From NCBI GenBank assembly GCA_030615365.1, contig JAUWZM010000001.1, positions 1 through 64,000 on the forward strand: 64,000 bases of DNA, read 5' to 3'. Shown piece by piece: positions 8,368 through 16,007 of this stretch. Origin of the DNA: Candidatus Aerophobota bacterium. Lineage in GTDB: Bacteria > Aerophobota > Aerophobia > Aerophobales > B3-G15. The notes beneath the pieces are model-generated. The model saw only the letters and a list, made by a program, of their open reading frames with translations. It was not told where the DNA came from and searched no databases. Position numbers and translations under genes: made by a program. Within the stretch, counting starts at the first letter, position 1, and each line of letters opens with the position of its first letter.

Positions 8368-9326
8368 ATAAGAAAAAAGTTTTAGTATGTGGTACCACTG
8401 GTTTCATTGGTAGAAATATTGCCGAATCCTTTGCAAAGAGGGATGATTTCAAGACTCTTGGAACATACCTAAGCTCTAAACCATTGGATAATCCAAGGAT
8501 CAAGATGATACAAACTGATCTCACTAACAAAGAAGAGGTCAATCGGGTAATAAAAGGAGGAGTAGATATTATAATCCAAACAGCTGCTACCACGTCTGGT
8601 GCTAAAGATATTGTTACTAAACCATTTTACCATGTTACGGATAATGCCGTTATGAACTCCCTCATATTCAGGGCTGCATATGAATATAAAGTATCTCATG
8701 TGGTATTTTTTAGTTGTACAGTTATGTATCAATCAAGTGAGGCCCCAGTCAAAGAAACTGATTTTGATGCAAATAAAGAGATTTATCCAAGCTACTTTGG
8801 CGTTGGATGGACAAAGATCTACATTGAGAAGATGTGTGAATTTTATTCAAGAATAGGGAATACTAAATATACAGTAATCAGACATTCGAATATTTATGGC
8901 CCTTATGATAAATTCGATCTGGAAAAGTCACATGTTTTTGGAGCAACCATAACCAAGGTTATGACTGCTAAGAATGGAGGAAAAATTGTGGTCTGGGGCA
9001 CAGGTGAGGAAGAGAGAGATCTGCTATATGTCTCCGATCTTGTGGATTTCGTTGAGCTTGCGATTGACAAACAGAAGTCCAAATTTGAACTCTGCAATGT
9101 AGGATATGGTAGTTCCAATTCTGTAAGCAATTTGATTAAGAAGATCATCACCTGTTCGGGCAAAGACATTGGGATAGAATATGATTTATCTAAACCTAAT
9201 ATTAAAACAAAGCTTTGCCTTGATATAACTAAAGCAAAGAATTCACTTGGATGGTTTCCGAAAATTTCTTTGGATGAAGGGATACGAAAAACCCTGAAAT
9301 GGTATAAATCTAATATTAAGGTATGA
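8364..9326 (+). CDS. Extended SDR, probable non-canonical ATA start; catalytic Tyr replaced
   Basis: The NAD-binding motif VCGTTGFIGRN lies upstream of the first canonical start codon (TTG 8484). The frame is open back through 8364, but it contains no ATG, GTG or TTG at a sensible place. ATA at 8364 overlaps the TAA stop of the upstream gene (ATAA), exactly where its neighbours have ATGA overlaps. I therefore place the start there. The protein (about 320 residues) has an FSCTVMYQS segment and SNIYGPYDKFDLEKSHV. The YxxxK position reads V-G-W-T-K, so the catalytic Tyr is missing, as in the SDR at 6512. It is otherwise closest to GDP-fucose-synthase-like enzymes. Confidence 0.7.
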   Translation: MNKKKVLVCGTTGFIGRNIAESFAKRDDFKTLGTYLSSKPLDNPRIKMIQTDLTNKEEVNRVIKGGVDIIIQTAATTSGAKDIVTKPFYHVTDNAVMNSLIFRAAYEYKVSHVVFFSCTVMYQSSEAPVKETDFDANKEIYPSYFGVGWTKIYIEKMCEFYSRIGNTKYTVIRHSNIYGPYDKFDLEKSHVFGATITKVMTAKNGGKIVVWGTGEEERDLLYVSDLVDFVELAIDKQKSKFELCNVGYGSSNSVSNLIKKIITCSGKDIGIEYDLSKPNIKTKLCLDITKAKNSLGWFPKISLDEGIRKTLKWYKSNIKV

Positions 9327-9357
9327 TAATTTTTATTACTTTAAAAGGAGCGGGTTT

Positions 9358-10356
9358 ATGATCATAAGCAGAACACCTTTTAGAATATCTTTCTTTGGCG
9401 GAGGAACAGACTATCCGGTGTGGTACAATGAACATGGAGGATCTGTACTTGCAACATCAATAAATAAGTATTGCTATATCACCCTTCGGTATCTTCCGCC
9501 ATGCTTTGATTACAAACATCGTATAGTTTATTCTAAGCAGGAAACAGTCAAAAATATTTCTGAAATACAACATCCATCAGTCCGAGAAACACTCAGGTTT
9601 ATAAATTTGGATCGTGGAATTGAAATACACCATGACGGCGATTTGCCTGCGAGGACTGGCCTTGGTTCCAGTTCCGCGTTCACCGTAGGGCTGCTTAATG
9701 CACTGTATGCCTTAAAAGGCAAAATGGTAACTAAAAGACAATTAGCCTTAGAGACAATACATATAGAGCAGAATAGAATCAAAGAAAATGTTGGATCACA
9801 AGATCAGACAACCGCCGCCTTTGGGGGATTTAATAAAATTGAATTCGGTGGTGAGCAGCACATACAAGTTCAACCAATTACATTAAATGCAGAAAAAAAT
9901 CAGCTTCTTCAGGATCATCTAATGCTATTTTTTACAGGCTTTGCCAGGAGGGCCTCTGAAATCGCCGGTGAACAGATTAAAAAAACGCCAGAGAAAAAAA
10001 ATGAGTTAAAGAAGATGTCGGAAATGGTAGATGAAGCCATAAGTATTCTTAATGGTAACAACTCAAATATAACTGATTTTGGTAAACTTATGCACGAAAC
10101 CTGGATGATTAAGCGAAGTTTAACAAATAAGATTACAAATCCTCTCATAGATAAAATCTATGACACAGCAGTAAAAGCTGGTGCTTTGGGTGGAAAATTG
10201 TTAGGTGCCGGGGGCGGGGGATTCATTCTGTTTTTTGTGAAGCCCGAGCTCCAGCCTAAAGTGAAAGAAAAATTGAAAAATTTATTATATGTGCCATTCA
10301 AATTCGAGAATTTAGGTAGTCAAATAATTTATTATGCACCGCCAAATAATTTTTAA
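9358..10356 (+). CDS. hddA: D-glycero-alpha-D-manno-heptose 7-phosphate 1-kinase
   Basis: GHMP kinase, 332 residues. The start RTPFRISFFGGGTDYP, the ATP-binding motif PARTGLGSSSAFTVGLL (about residues 98-114) and the C-terminal GKLLGAGGGGFILFF are diagnostic. HddA phosphorylates heptose-7-phosphate at C1, giving the alpha-1,7-bisphosphate that GmhB then trims. ATG 9358 has a strong AAAAGGAG upstream. hddC follows 12 bases later. L-fucokinase-type GHMP kinases look similar, but the adjacent hddC, gmhA and gmhB make HddA the best call. Confidence 0.88.
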   Translation: MIISRTPFRISFFGGGTDYPVWYNEHGGSVLATSINKYCYITLRYLPPCFDYKHRIVYSKQETVKNISEIQHPSVRETLRFINLDRGIEIHHDGDLPARTGLGSSSAFTVGLLNALYALKGKMVTKRQLALETIHIEQNRIKENVGSQDQTTAAFGGFNKIEFGGEQHIQVQPITLNAEKNQLLQDHLMLFFTGFARRASEIAGEQIKKTPEKKNELKKMSEMVDEAISILNGNNSNITDFGKLMHETWMIKRSLTNKITNPLIDKIYDTAVKAGALGGKLLGAGGGGFILFFVKPELQPKVKEKLKNLLYVPFKFENLGSQIIYYAPPNNF

Positions 10357-10368
10357 TAACTTGATAGT

Positions 10369-11091
10369 ATGTCCAGAAATTTAAGAGAAATAGATGTTGT
10401 TATCCTCTGTGGAGGATTAGGTAAAAGACTGAGATCAGTTGTTTTTGATCAGCCGAAAGTATTGGCAAAAATAGGAGAAAAGACATTCCTGGACATTCTG
10501 ATAGATAATCTGTTAATGTATAGGTTCAAAAATGTAATTCTAAGTGTTGGCTATCTGAAAAAGCAAATTAAAAACCATTTTAATTTTGACAAAAATTATG
10601 ATTATACTATTACATTTTCAGAAGAAGAGGAACCTTTGGGAACAGGTGGAGCAATAAGAAAAGCGAAAACACTGATAAGAAGCAATCCTTTTATAGTCAT
10701 GAATGGGGATTCAATTTGTAAAGTAGACTTCGGAAGTTTTGTTGATTTCCACACAGAGAAAAAGGCTTTACTATCCATTGTCTTGGCACATTCAAAAACT
10801 GCTCAAGATTACGGAAGTGTCATCCTGGATAGTTCGCAGAGAATAACTGGCTTCAACGAGAAGATTGCTGGCAAAAACAAAAATTTGATAAATGCTGGAG
10901 TATATCTTATGGAAAAGGATATTTTCTCTTATATGCCTAAGCAAAATAGGTTCTCTCTTGAGTATGATCTGTTCCCAAAAACCATTGATAATCGATGCTA
11001 TGGTTTTTTAACAGAAAGTGAATTGATAGATATCGGAACACCAGAGAGATATGAAAGAGCAATTAATCTACTAAAGGGCAGTACCTTATGA
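10369..11091 (+). CDS. hddC: D-glycero-alpha-D-manno-heptose 1-phosphate guanylyltransferase
   Basis: Nucleotidyltransferase of the GlmU/RmlA fold, 240 residues. The activator loop is VVILCGGLGKRLRS with downstream QPKVLAKIG, then EEEPLGTGGAIRKA and MNGDS (the metal-binding Asp). It ends with ELIDIGTPERYERA. Size and motifs fit HddC, which couples heptose-1-phosphate to GTP. A general sugar-1-P nucleotidyltransferase is the alternative, but placement between hddA and gmhA supports HddC. It completes GDP-D-glycero-alpha-D-manno-heptose synthesis. Confidence 0.87.
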   Translation: MSRNLREIDVVILCGGLGKRLRSVVFDQPKVLAKIGEKTFLDILIDNLLMYRFKNVILSVGYLKKQIKNHFNFDKNYDYTITFSEEEEPLGTGGAIRKAKTLIRSNPFIVMNGDSICKVDFGSFVDFHTEKKALLSIVLAHSKTAQDYGSVILDSSQRITGFNEKIAGKNKNLINAGVYLMEKDIFSYMPKQNRFSLEYDLFPKTIDNRCYGFLTESELIDIGTPERYERAINLLKGSTL

Positions 11092-11105
11092 ATAGGAGAT
11101 AAGAA

Positions 11106-12224
11106 ATGCAAATAAATTTTGGTGAGCTGGTAATAGGAGACGTAGCAAAGAAATATTTACAGCAGGTTTTAGATACGAATTGGGCTTCGGAAGGGGTTAA
11201 TGTAAAGGAATTTGAGGAGGAATTTGCTGCCCATTTCGGGTATAAACATGCCATTGCTATGAGTTCAGGCACAGATGCTAATATTTGCTCATGTGCTTCA
11301 TTGTATGATTTCGGTGCAAAAAGGGACGATGAAATTATTACACCAGCATTATCCTTCGTAGCTTCTACTAATTCAATATTAGCTGCAGGATTTATCCCTA
11401 AGTTCGTTGATATCAAACTGGAAACCCTTAATATTGATCCTTCTAAAATTGAGGAGGCTATTACTGATAAGACTAAAGCTATTATGGTTGTCCATACTAT
11501 GGGAAAACCATGCGAAATGGACTCTGTTCTAAAAATTGCCAAAGCTTATAATTTAAAGATTATAGAGGATGCCTGTGAGGCACACGGTGCTATCTATAAA
11601 GACAAAGTGGTGGGCACGATTGGCGATATGGGAACCTTTAGTTTCTATGCTGCTCATCTGATAGTCTGCGGCGAAGGTGGAATGGTTGTTACTAATAATG
11701 ATGAAATTGCTAATGTGGTTAAATCGGTAAAATCACATGGACGCCCTCCTGATAGCATATACTTTGATTTCCAACGTATCGGTTACAACTCAAAAATGAA
11801 TGATTTAGAAGCTGCTCTTGGGCTCGAAGGCATCGAATATTTTGAAGAAACCTTCAATAAACGCAAAAATAATTTATACAAACTATTAAAATTGACTGAA
11901 GAATTATCGGATTACTTTTATTTTATCAGAGAGGAGGATTATGAAAAAGTAAGCCCACATGCCTTCCCGTTAGTTCTAAAAGGTGAAAAATATGACAGGA
12001 ATAAACTTTACAATTACCTGGAATCTAATGGTATTCAGTGCAAAACATTATTCGGAAGTTTACCTACTCAACATAAAGCATTCAAATTTTTAGGTTATAA
12101 ATATGGTCAATTTCCAGTAGCCGAATATGGAGGAGAAAATGGACTGCATTTTGGTATTCATCAATATTTGAGCAACGATGATTTAGTCTATATCAGTGAT
12201 ACCTTAAAAGAATATTTTAGATAG
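11106..12224 (+). CDS. DegT/StrS-fold GDP-4-keto-sugar 3-dehydratase-like (ColD/E1 type, His for Lys)
   Basis: 372 residues, DegT/DnrJ/EryC1/StrS PLP fold. Asp155 (IIEDACEAHG) should contact the PLP nitrogen. The position of the Schiff-base lysine is His184 in the segment TFSFYAAHLIVCGEGG. Aminotransferases of the family have Lys there. His is the hallmark of the 3-dehydratases ColD (GDP-4-keto-6-deoxymannose 3-dehydratase) and CDP-sugar E1, which bind PMP and remove the C3 hydroxyl. No Cys pattern for an E1-type iron-sulfur cluster is evident, and ColD works without one, regenerating PMP from glutamate. Immediate neighbours are hddC (upstream, 14 bases) and gmhA (downstream, 21 bases). I infer C3 deoxygenation of a GDP-4-keto-6-deoxy heptose. 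Confidence 0.8.
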   Translation: MQINFGELVIGDVAKKYLQQVLDTNWASEGVNVKEFEEEFAAHFGYKHAIAMSSGTDANICSCASLYDFGAKRDDEIITPALSFVASTNSILAAGFIPKFVDIKLETLNIDPSKIEEAITDKTKAIMVVHTMGKPCEMDSVLKIAKAYNLKIIEDACEAHGAIYKDKVVGTIGDMGTFSFYAAHLIVCGEGGMVVTNNDEIANVVKSVKSHGRPPDSIYFDFQRIGYNSKMNDLEAALGLEGIEYFEETFNKRKNNLYKLLKLTEELSDYFYFIREEDYEKVSPHAFPLVLKGEKYDRNKLYNYLESNGIQCKTLFGSLPTQHKAFKFLGYKYGQFPVAEYGGENGLHFGIHQYLSNDDLVYISDTLKEYFR

Positions 12225-12245
12225 TTTGCTGAAAGGTAAGTAAAT

Positions 12246-12851
12246 ATGAAATCTAAAAAGAATCTCATATCGGATTATATTGAAAAAAGTATTCAAACAA
12301 AGAAAGAACTACTAAAAACCAAAGTAGAAGTAATTGCTGAAATCGTAAAAGAAGTCGTTGAGGCTTACAGACGAGGAAACAAAATAATTTGGTTTGGTAA
12401 TGGTGGAAGTGCAGCAGATGCACAGCATCTTGCCTGTGAGTTAGTGAGCAAGTTTTATCTTGAAAGAAAAGCACTTGCATCAATAGCCCTCACCACAAAT
12501 ACATCCGAATTGACTGCTATTTCAAATGACTACGATTTTGACAAAGTTTTTGCACGGCAAGTTGAAGCATTAGCCAATCCAGGGGATATTGTTGTAGGCA
12601 TTAGCACAAGCGGCAACTCGCTTAATGTAATTAAGGGTATTGAAGAAGCAAAACGTCATGGAGCGATAACAATTGCCTTTACTGGGGCATCAGGTGGAAA
12701 ATTGAAAAGAAATAGAAATGTTGATTATCTATTAACCGTGCCATCTGAAGACACATCACGCATTCAAGAATCTCACATTATGATCGGGCATATTATCTGT
12801 TATTTAGTTGAGAAAGAGCTATTTGGAGATAAAAATGATTATCAAGCCTAA
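12246..12851 (+). CDS. gmhA: Sedoheptulose-7-phosphate isomerase
   Basis: SIS-domain phosphoheptose isomerase, 201 residues. WFGNGGSAADAQHLACELV and GISTSGNSLNVIKGI are the sugar-phosphate-binding loops. SEDTSRIQESHIMIGHIIC carries the catalytic Glu and His. It converts sedoheptulose-7-phosphate to D-glycero-D-manno-heptose-7-phosphate, the first step for hddA. ATG 12246 follows AAAGGTAAGTAAAT. The last 17 bases overlap the wzm start at 12835, linking precursor synthesis and export in one transcript. Confidence 0.93.
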   Translation: MKSKKNLISDYIEKSIQTKKELLKTKVEVIAEIVKEVVEAYRRGNKIIWFGNGGSAADAQHLACELVSKFYLERKALASIALTTNTSELTAISNDYDFDKVFARQVEALANPGDIVVGISTSGNSLNVIKGIEEAKRHGAITIAFTGASGGKLKRNRNVDYLLTVPSEDTSRIQESHIMIGHIICYLVEKELFGDKNDYQA

Positions 12852-13644
12852 AAAAGGCTGGCAACTGATAGATTTCAAAGAGCTAAGAGAGTATAGAGAC
12901 CTGTTCTATTTTCTTGTTGTCCGTGATATAAAAGTGCGTTATAAGCAGACAGTTCTTGGAGGACTGTGGGCGATTATCCAACCATTTTCCATGATGGTTG
13001 TTTTTACCCTTTTCTTTGGAAGATTAGCCAAAATGCCTTCTGATGGTATTCCTTACCCCATCTTTAATTTTTCTGCTATGGTAGTTTGGACCTATTTTGC
13101 TGGTGCTGTAAGAGGCTCTGGTAATAGTCTTATTACGAATACCAATTTGATATCCAAGATATATTTCCCTCGTTTGATAGTCCCTTTGACACCTGTTCTT
13201 GCAGGTTTATTAGACTTTTCCATTGCCTTTTTTGTTTTAATCGGTATGATGTTTTATTTTCATATATATCCCACTATTATGACACTATTTTTGCCACTAT
13301 TAGTTATTCTAATGATGCTAACCGCAAGTGGGGTAGGTATGTTTCTTTCCGCTTTAAACGCAAAATACAGGGACATTAGATACACGATTCCATTCTTAGT
13401 GCAGTTCTGGATGTTTGCTTCACCCATTGTTTATCCAGCATCTATGGTACCTGAAAAATATCATTTCATTTATGTATTAAATCCTATGGCTGGGGTCATT
13501 GAGGGGTTTCGCTCTGTTTTATTGGGAACTATTCCCTTCCCTGTACGGATGCTTCTGGTTTCTACTTTAGTGAGTGTAAGTCTATTTATAATTGGAATGT
13601 TTTATTTTGAACAGACAGAACGCTATTTTGCAGACATTATTTGA
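12835..13644 (+). CDS. wzm: Polysaccharide ABC exporter permease
   Basis: About 269 residues, ABC-2 type membrane protein of the O-antigen exporter family. The N-terminal amphipathic segment has the usual DLFYFLVVRDIKVRYKQT, followed by GGLWAIIQPF and about six hydrophobic spans. The C-terminal part has NPMAGVIEGFRSVLLG, the family signature. ATG 12835 is preceded by GGAG and lies inside the end of gmhA; a longer start at 12808 is unlikely. It pairs with the ATPase starting ten bases downstream. It moves completed undecaprenyl-linked glycan across the inner membrane. Confidence 0.92.
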   Translation: MIIKPKKGWQLIDFKELREYRDLFYFLVVRDIKVRYKQTVLGGLWAIIQPFSMMVVFTLFFGRLAKMPSDGIPYPIFNFSAMVVWTYFAGAVRGSGNSLITNTNLISKIYFPRLIVPLTPVLAGLLDFSIAFFVLIGMMFYFHIYPTIMTLFLPLLVILMMLTASGVGMFLSALNAKYRDIRYTIPFLVQFWMFASPIVYPASMVPEKYHFIYVLNPMAGVIEGFRSVLLGTIPFPVRMLLVSTLVSVSLFIIGMFYFEQTERYFADII

Positions 13645-13653
13645 GGTGTGATT

Positions 13654-14952
13654 ATGTCCAATCCAATAATCAAAGTTAACAACCTGTCCAAGCGTTACCG
13701 CATCGGAGCAAAAGAACAGGGCTACAAAACATTTCGTGAAGCTATAATGGATGGAATTAGTGCACCGGTGAGGAACTTAGCCAAATTACGAAGACTGACA
13801 AGATTCAAAGATGGGCAATCGCTAAATTGTGAAGAAGACGTAATCTGGGCGTTGAAGGATGTCTCTTTTGAAGTAAACGAAGGGGAAGTGCTGGGTATCA
13901 TCGGTAGAAATGGAGCCGGAAAGACCACAATTTTGAAAGTTTTATCACGCATTACCGAACCTACCTTTGGATTTGCTGAAATTCATGGCAGGATATCAAG
14001 CTTATTAGAGGTTGGAACAGGATTTCATCCAGAGCTTACCGGCAGAGAGAATATTTTCCTTAACGGCGCGATTCTAGGTATGCGAAAGCATGAAATCGAG
14101 AGAAAGTTTGATGAGATTGTTAACTTTGCTGAAATTGAAAAGTTCATTGACACGCCGGTAAAAAGATATTCGAGCGGCATGTATGTGCGGCTTGCCTTCG
14201 CTGTAGCCGCTCACCTTGAGCCAGAGATTCTACTGGTGGATGAGGTTCTGGCCGTAGGAGATAACGTGTTCCAGAAGAAGTGCTTGGGAAAAATGAGCGA
14301 TATTACATCACAAGGTAGAACGGTGCTGTTTGTCAGTCACTTTATGCCCAGCATTCTGAATCTATGCAGCAGGACTCTGCTTCTCGATGGTGGGCGGGTA
14401 CATTTGGATGGCTCGTCTAAACAGGTTGTTGAGGCATATCTCTCAACAGGCATGAATAATATGGCTAAAATCACCTGGGATATTGAGGAGGCCCCTGGAG
14501 GCGACAGCGCCAGAATACACGCCGTGAGAATTCGGAACCATCAGGGGCACATCTCAGCAACTCATGAGATTTCAGATCCAATTATTCTGGAAATGGACTT
14601 TTGGTGTTTAAAAGCAGATCTCAGACTCAATGTCAGCTTTCATGTTTACAACGGATTAGGGATTTGTGTCTTCACTACGACGAACTATCACGATCCCAAC
14701 TGGGGGGATAGACCATATAAGCCTGGGTTATATCGGGCTTCCTGCGAAATCCCGGGTTCTCTCTTAAATGAGGATCACTATAAGATTTCCTGCTTTGTCG
14801 TGGTAAGGGGCTCCAATGCGCCGACAGCCCGTCAGGATGATGTCCTTTCTTTCCAGATCTATGACAATGGAGAGACACGGGGTGATTACAGGGGTACTTG
14901 GATCGGAGTAGTTCGCCCACTCTTGCCTTGGAAGGTGCAGTTTATCGAATGA
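13654..14952 (+). CDS. wzt: Polysaccharide ABC exporter ATPase with C-terminal glycan-binding domain
   Basis: About 432 residues. Residues 1-250 are the nucleotide-binding domain, with Walker A GRNGAGKTT, signature YSSGMYVRLAFA, and Walker B EILLVDEVLAVGD followed by an H-loop in FVSH. The roughly 170-residue C-terminal domain is of the Wzt-C jelly-roll type, which recognises the modified end of the glycan in systems such as E. coli O9a. A terminally modified chain, for example by the nearby methyltransferases, would fit. ATG 13654 has GAGGTG upstream; GTG 13648 is in frame but less likely. A dead remnant of a second copy is at 1623. Confidence 0.92.
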   Translation: MSNPIIKVNNLSKRYRIGAKEQGYKTFREAIMDGISAPVRNLAKLRRLTRFKDGQSLNCEEDVIWALKDVSFEVNEGEVLGIIGRNGAGKTTILKVLSRITEPTFGFAEIHGRISSLLEVGTGFHPELTGRENIFLNGAILGMRKHEIERKFDEIVNFAEIEKFIDTPVKRYSSGMYVRLAFAVAAHLEPEILLVDEVLAVGDNVFQKKCLGKMSDITSQGRTVLFVSHFMPSILNLCSRTLLLDGGRVHLDGSSKQVVEAYLSTGMNNMAKITWDIEEAPGGDSARIHAVRIRNHQGHISATHEISDPIILEMDFWCLKADLRLNVSFHVYNGLGICVFTTTNYHDPNWGDRPYKPGLYRASCEIPGSLLNEDHYKISCFVVVRGSNAPTARQDDVLSFQIYDNGETRGDYRGTWIGVVRPLLPWKVQFIE

Positions 14953-15116
14953 GGGGCGTCAGATTTCCGTGTGGAATGAGTATCGCTTCTTGCTTGTTCC
15001 CCCAGGCCTTACGGCTTGCTTTGACCGGGAATAACGGAGAAACAGGAGGATTCTGAATACAGAAGACTAGCGAAACTTGGAAAGCTATTCGAAGATTGGC
15101 ATGATTAGTACCTCCC

Positions 15117-15827
15117 TTGCGTTGGACTGTAAGATTTATACGTAGAGCTCGACCAGTCGTGAGATTATGGCTGTTTCATAAGATTTATCCTTGCATAAAT
15201 CGTCGTTTGTGGACTACCCGTGGGGGAAGAAGGTACTTTCAATTCATCATGAATTCCCCTGTGTTGCAGGAAAGTCATTAAAGGGCTCAGGCTCGCCTCG
15301 CGGAACTGCTTGACGGGATAGAGTTTGAAAGTTTGTTGGAGGTCGGATGTGGATTCGGCTGGAACCTTGACTACCTGAAGACAAGGTTTCCGACCAAGAC
15401 ATTTGTGGGTTGTGATTTTAGCAGCAGTCAACTGGAGAAGGCGAGAGAGCTTTTTGGTGACCAGATCCAATTCGATTTTGGTGATGCAACCGATTTGCCA
15501 TATGGATCAAAGTCGGTCGACGTAGTAGTGACTGTAGGATGCTTGATCCATATTCCCCCGTAGCATATAATGCGCGCTGCAAGCGAGATACAGCGAGTTG
15601 CAAAATCCTACGTGATAGTTATGGAAGAAGATTCACAGTTTGCCGATCCCAAGACGATCCAGTTCTGGCATAATCAAGGTTGGTTATTTGGGCATAGCTA
15701 CACGACATTATTTGACCGCGAGTTTGACCTTGTTATATGCAAGAATGAATCACCAGACTTGGGAGTCTCCCTGGACACACACTTTTACGTCAGAAGGGGT
15801 GTCGTCCCAGCTTCTTCAGACCCATAA
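15117..15827 (+). pseudogene. Class I SAM methyltransferase with two in-frame stops
   Basis: One continuous reading frame encodes a methyltransferase. Motif I is LLEVGCGFGWNLDYL, then GCDFSSSQLEKA (motif II), LPYGSKSVDVVVTVGCLIHIPP and, after a stop, HIMRAASEIQRVA. Two stops interrupt it: TAA 15279-15281 and TAG 15561-15563. The homology continues in the same frame across both, so these are nonsense mutations, not frameshifts. The start cannot be fixed; the frame opens after TGA 15102-15104. Base composition is GC-richer than the heptose cassette and like the genes that follow. It probably methylated a sugar of the glycan before decay. Confidence 0.75.
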
Positions 15828-16007
15828 GATCCTTATAGGCTGAAAGGGTAACCATGAAGGTTCTCTCTACAGGCAGCACGAGTACCATTAGCACAGCCTG
15901 CGCTTAGCTATGAGTGGAAGACGGCATGGATTTATGGTTTTTGGTGTGTGGCAACAGGGAACCTAAGCTACCTCCCAAAGCGAACGTGATTCAGTTGGAG
16001 GGAGAAT
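15828..16007. other. Short gap, nothing recognised
   Basis: About 180 bases between the methyltransferase pseudogene and the GT2-FkbM gene. GGAGGGAGAAT just before 16008 is a strong ribosome binding site for the next gene. I see no gene remnant. Confidence 0.4.

Noticed and set aside
11063..11542. Minus-strand 159-residue ORF inside the ColD-like gene
   Set aside because: Shadow of a strongly supported plus-strand gene; no independent motif.
15117..15827. Stop-codon reassignment or read-through as explanation of the two stops in the methyltransferase
   Set aside because: Two different stops (TAA and TAG) are involved, while all neighbouring genes use TAA, TAG and TGA as true ends. Pseudogenisation is simpler.
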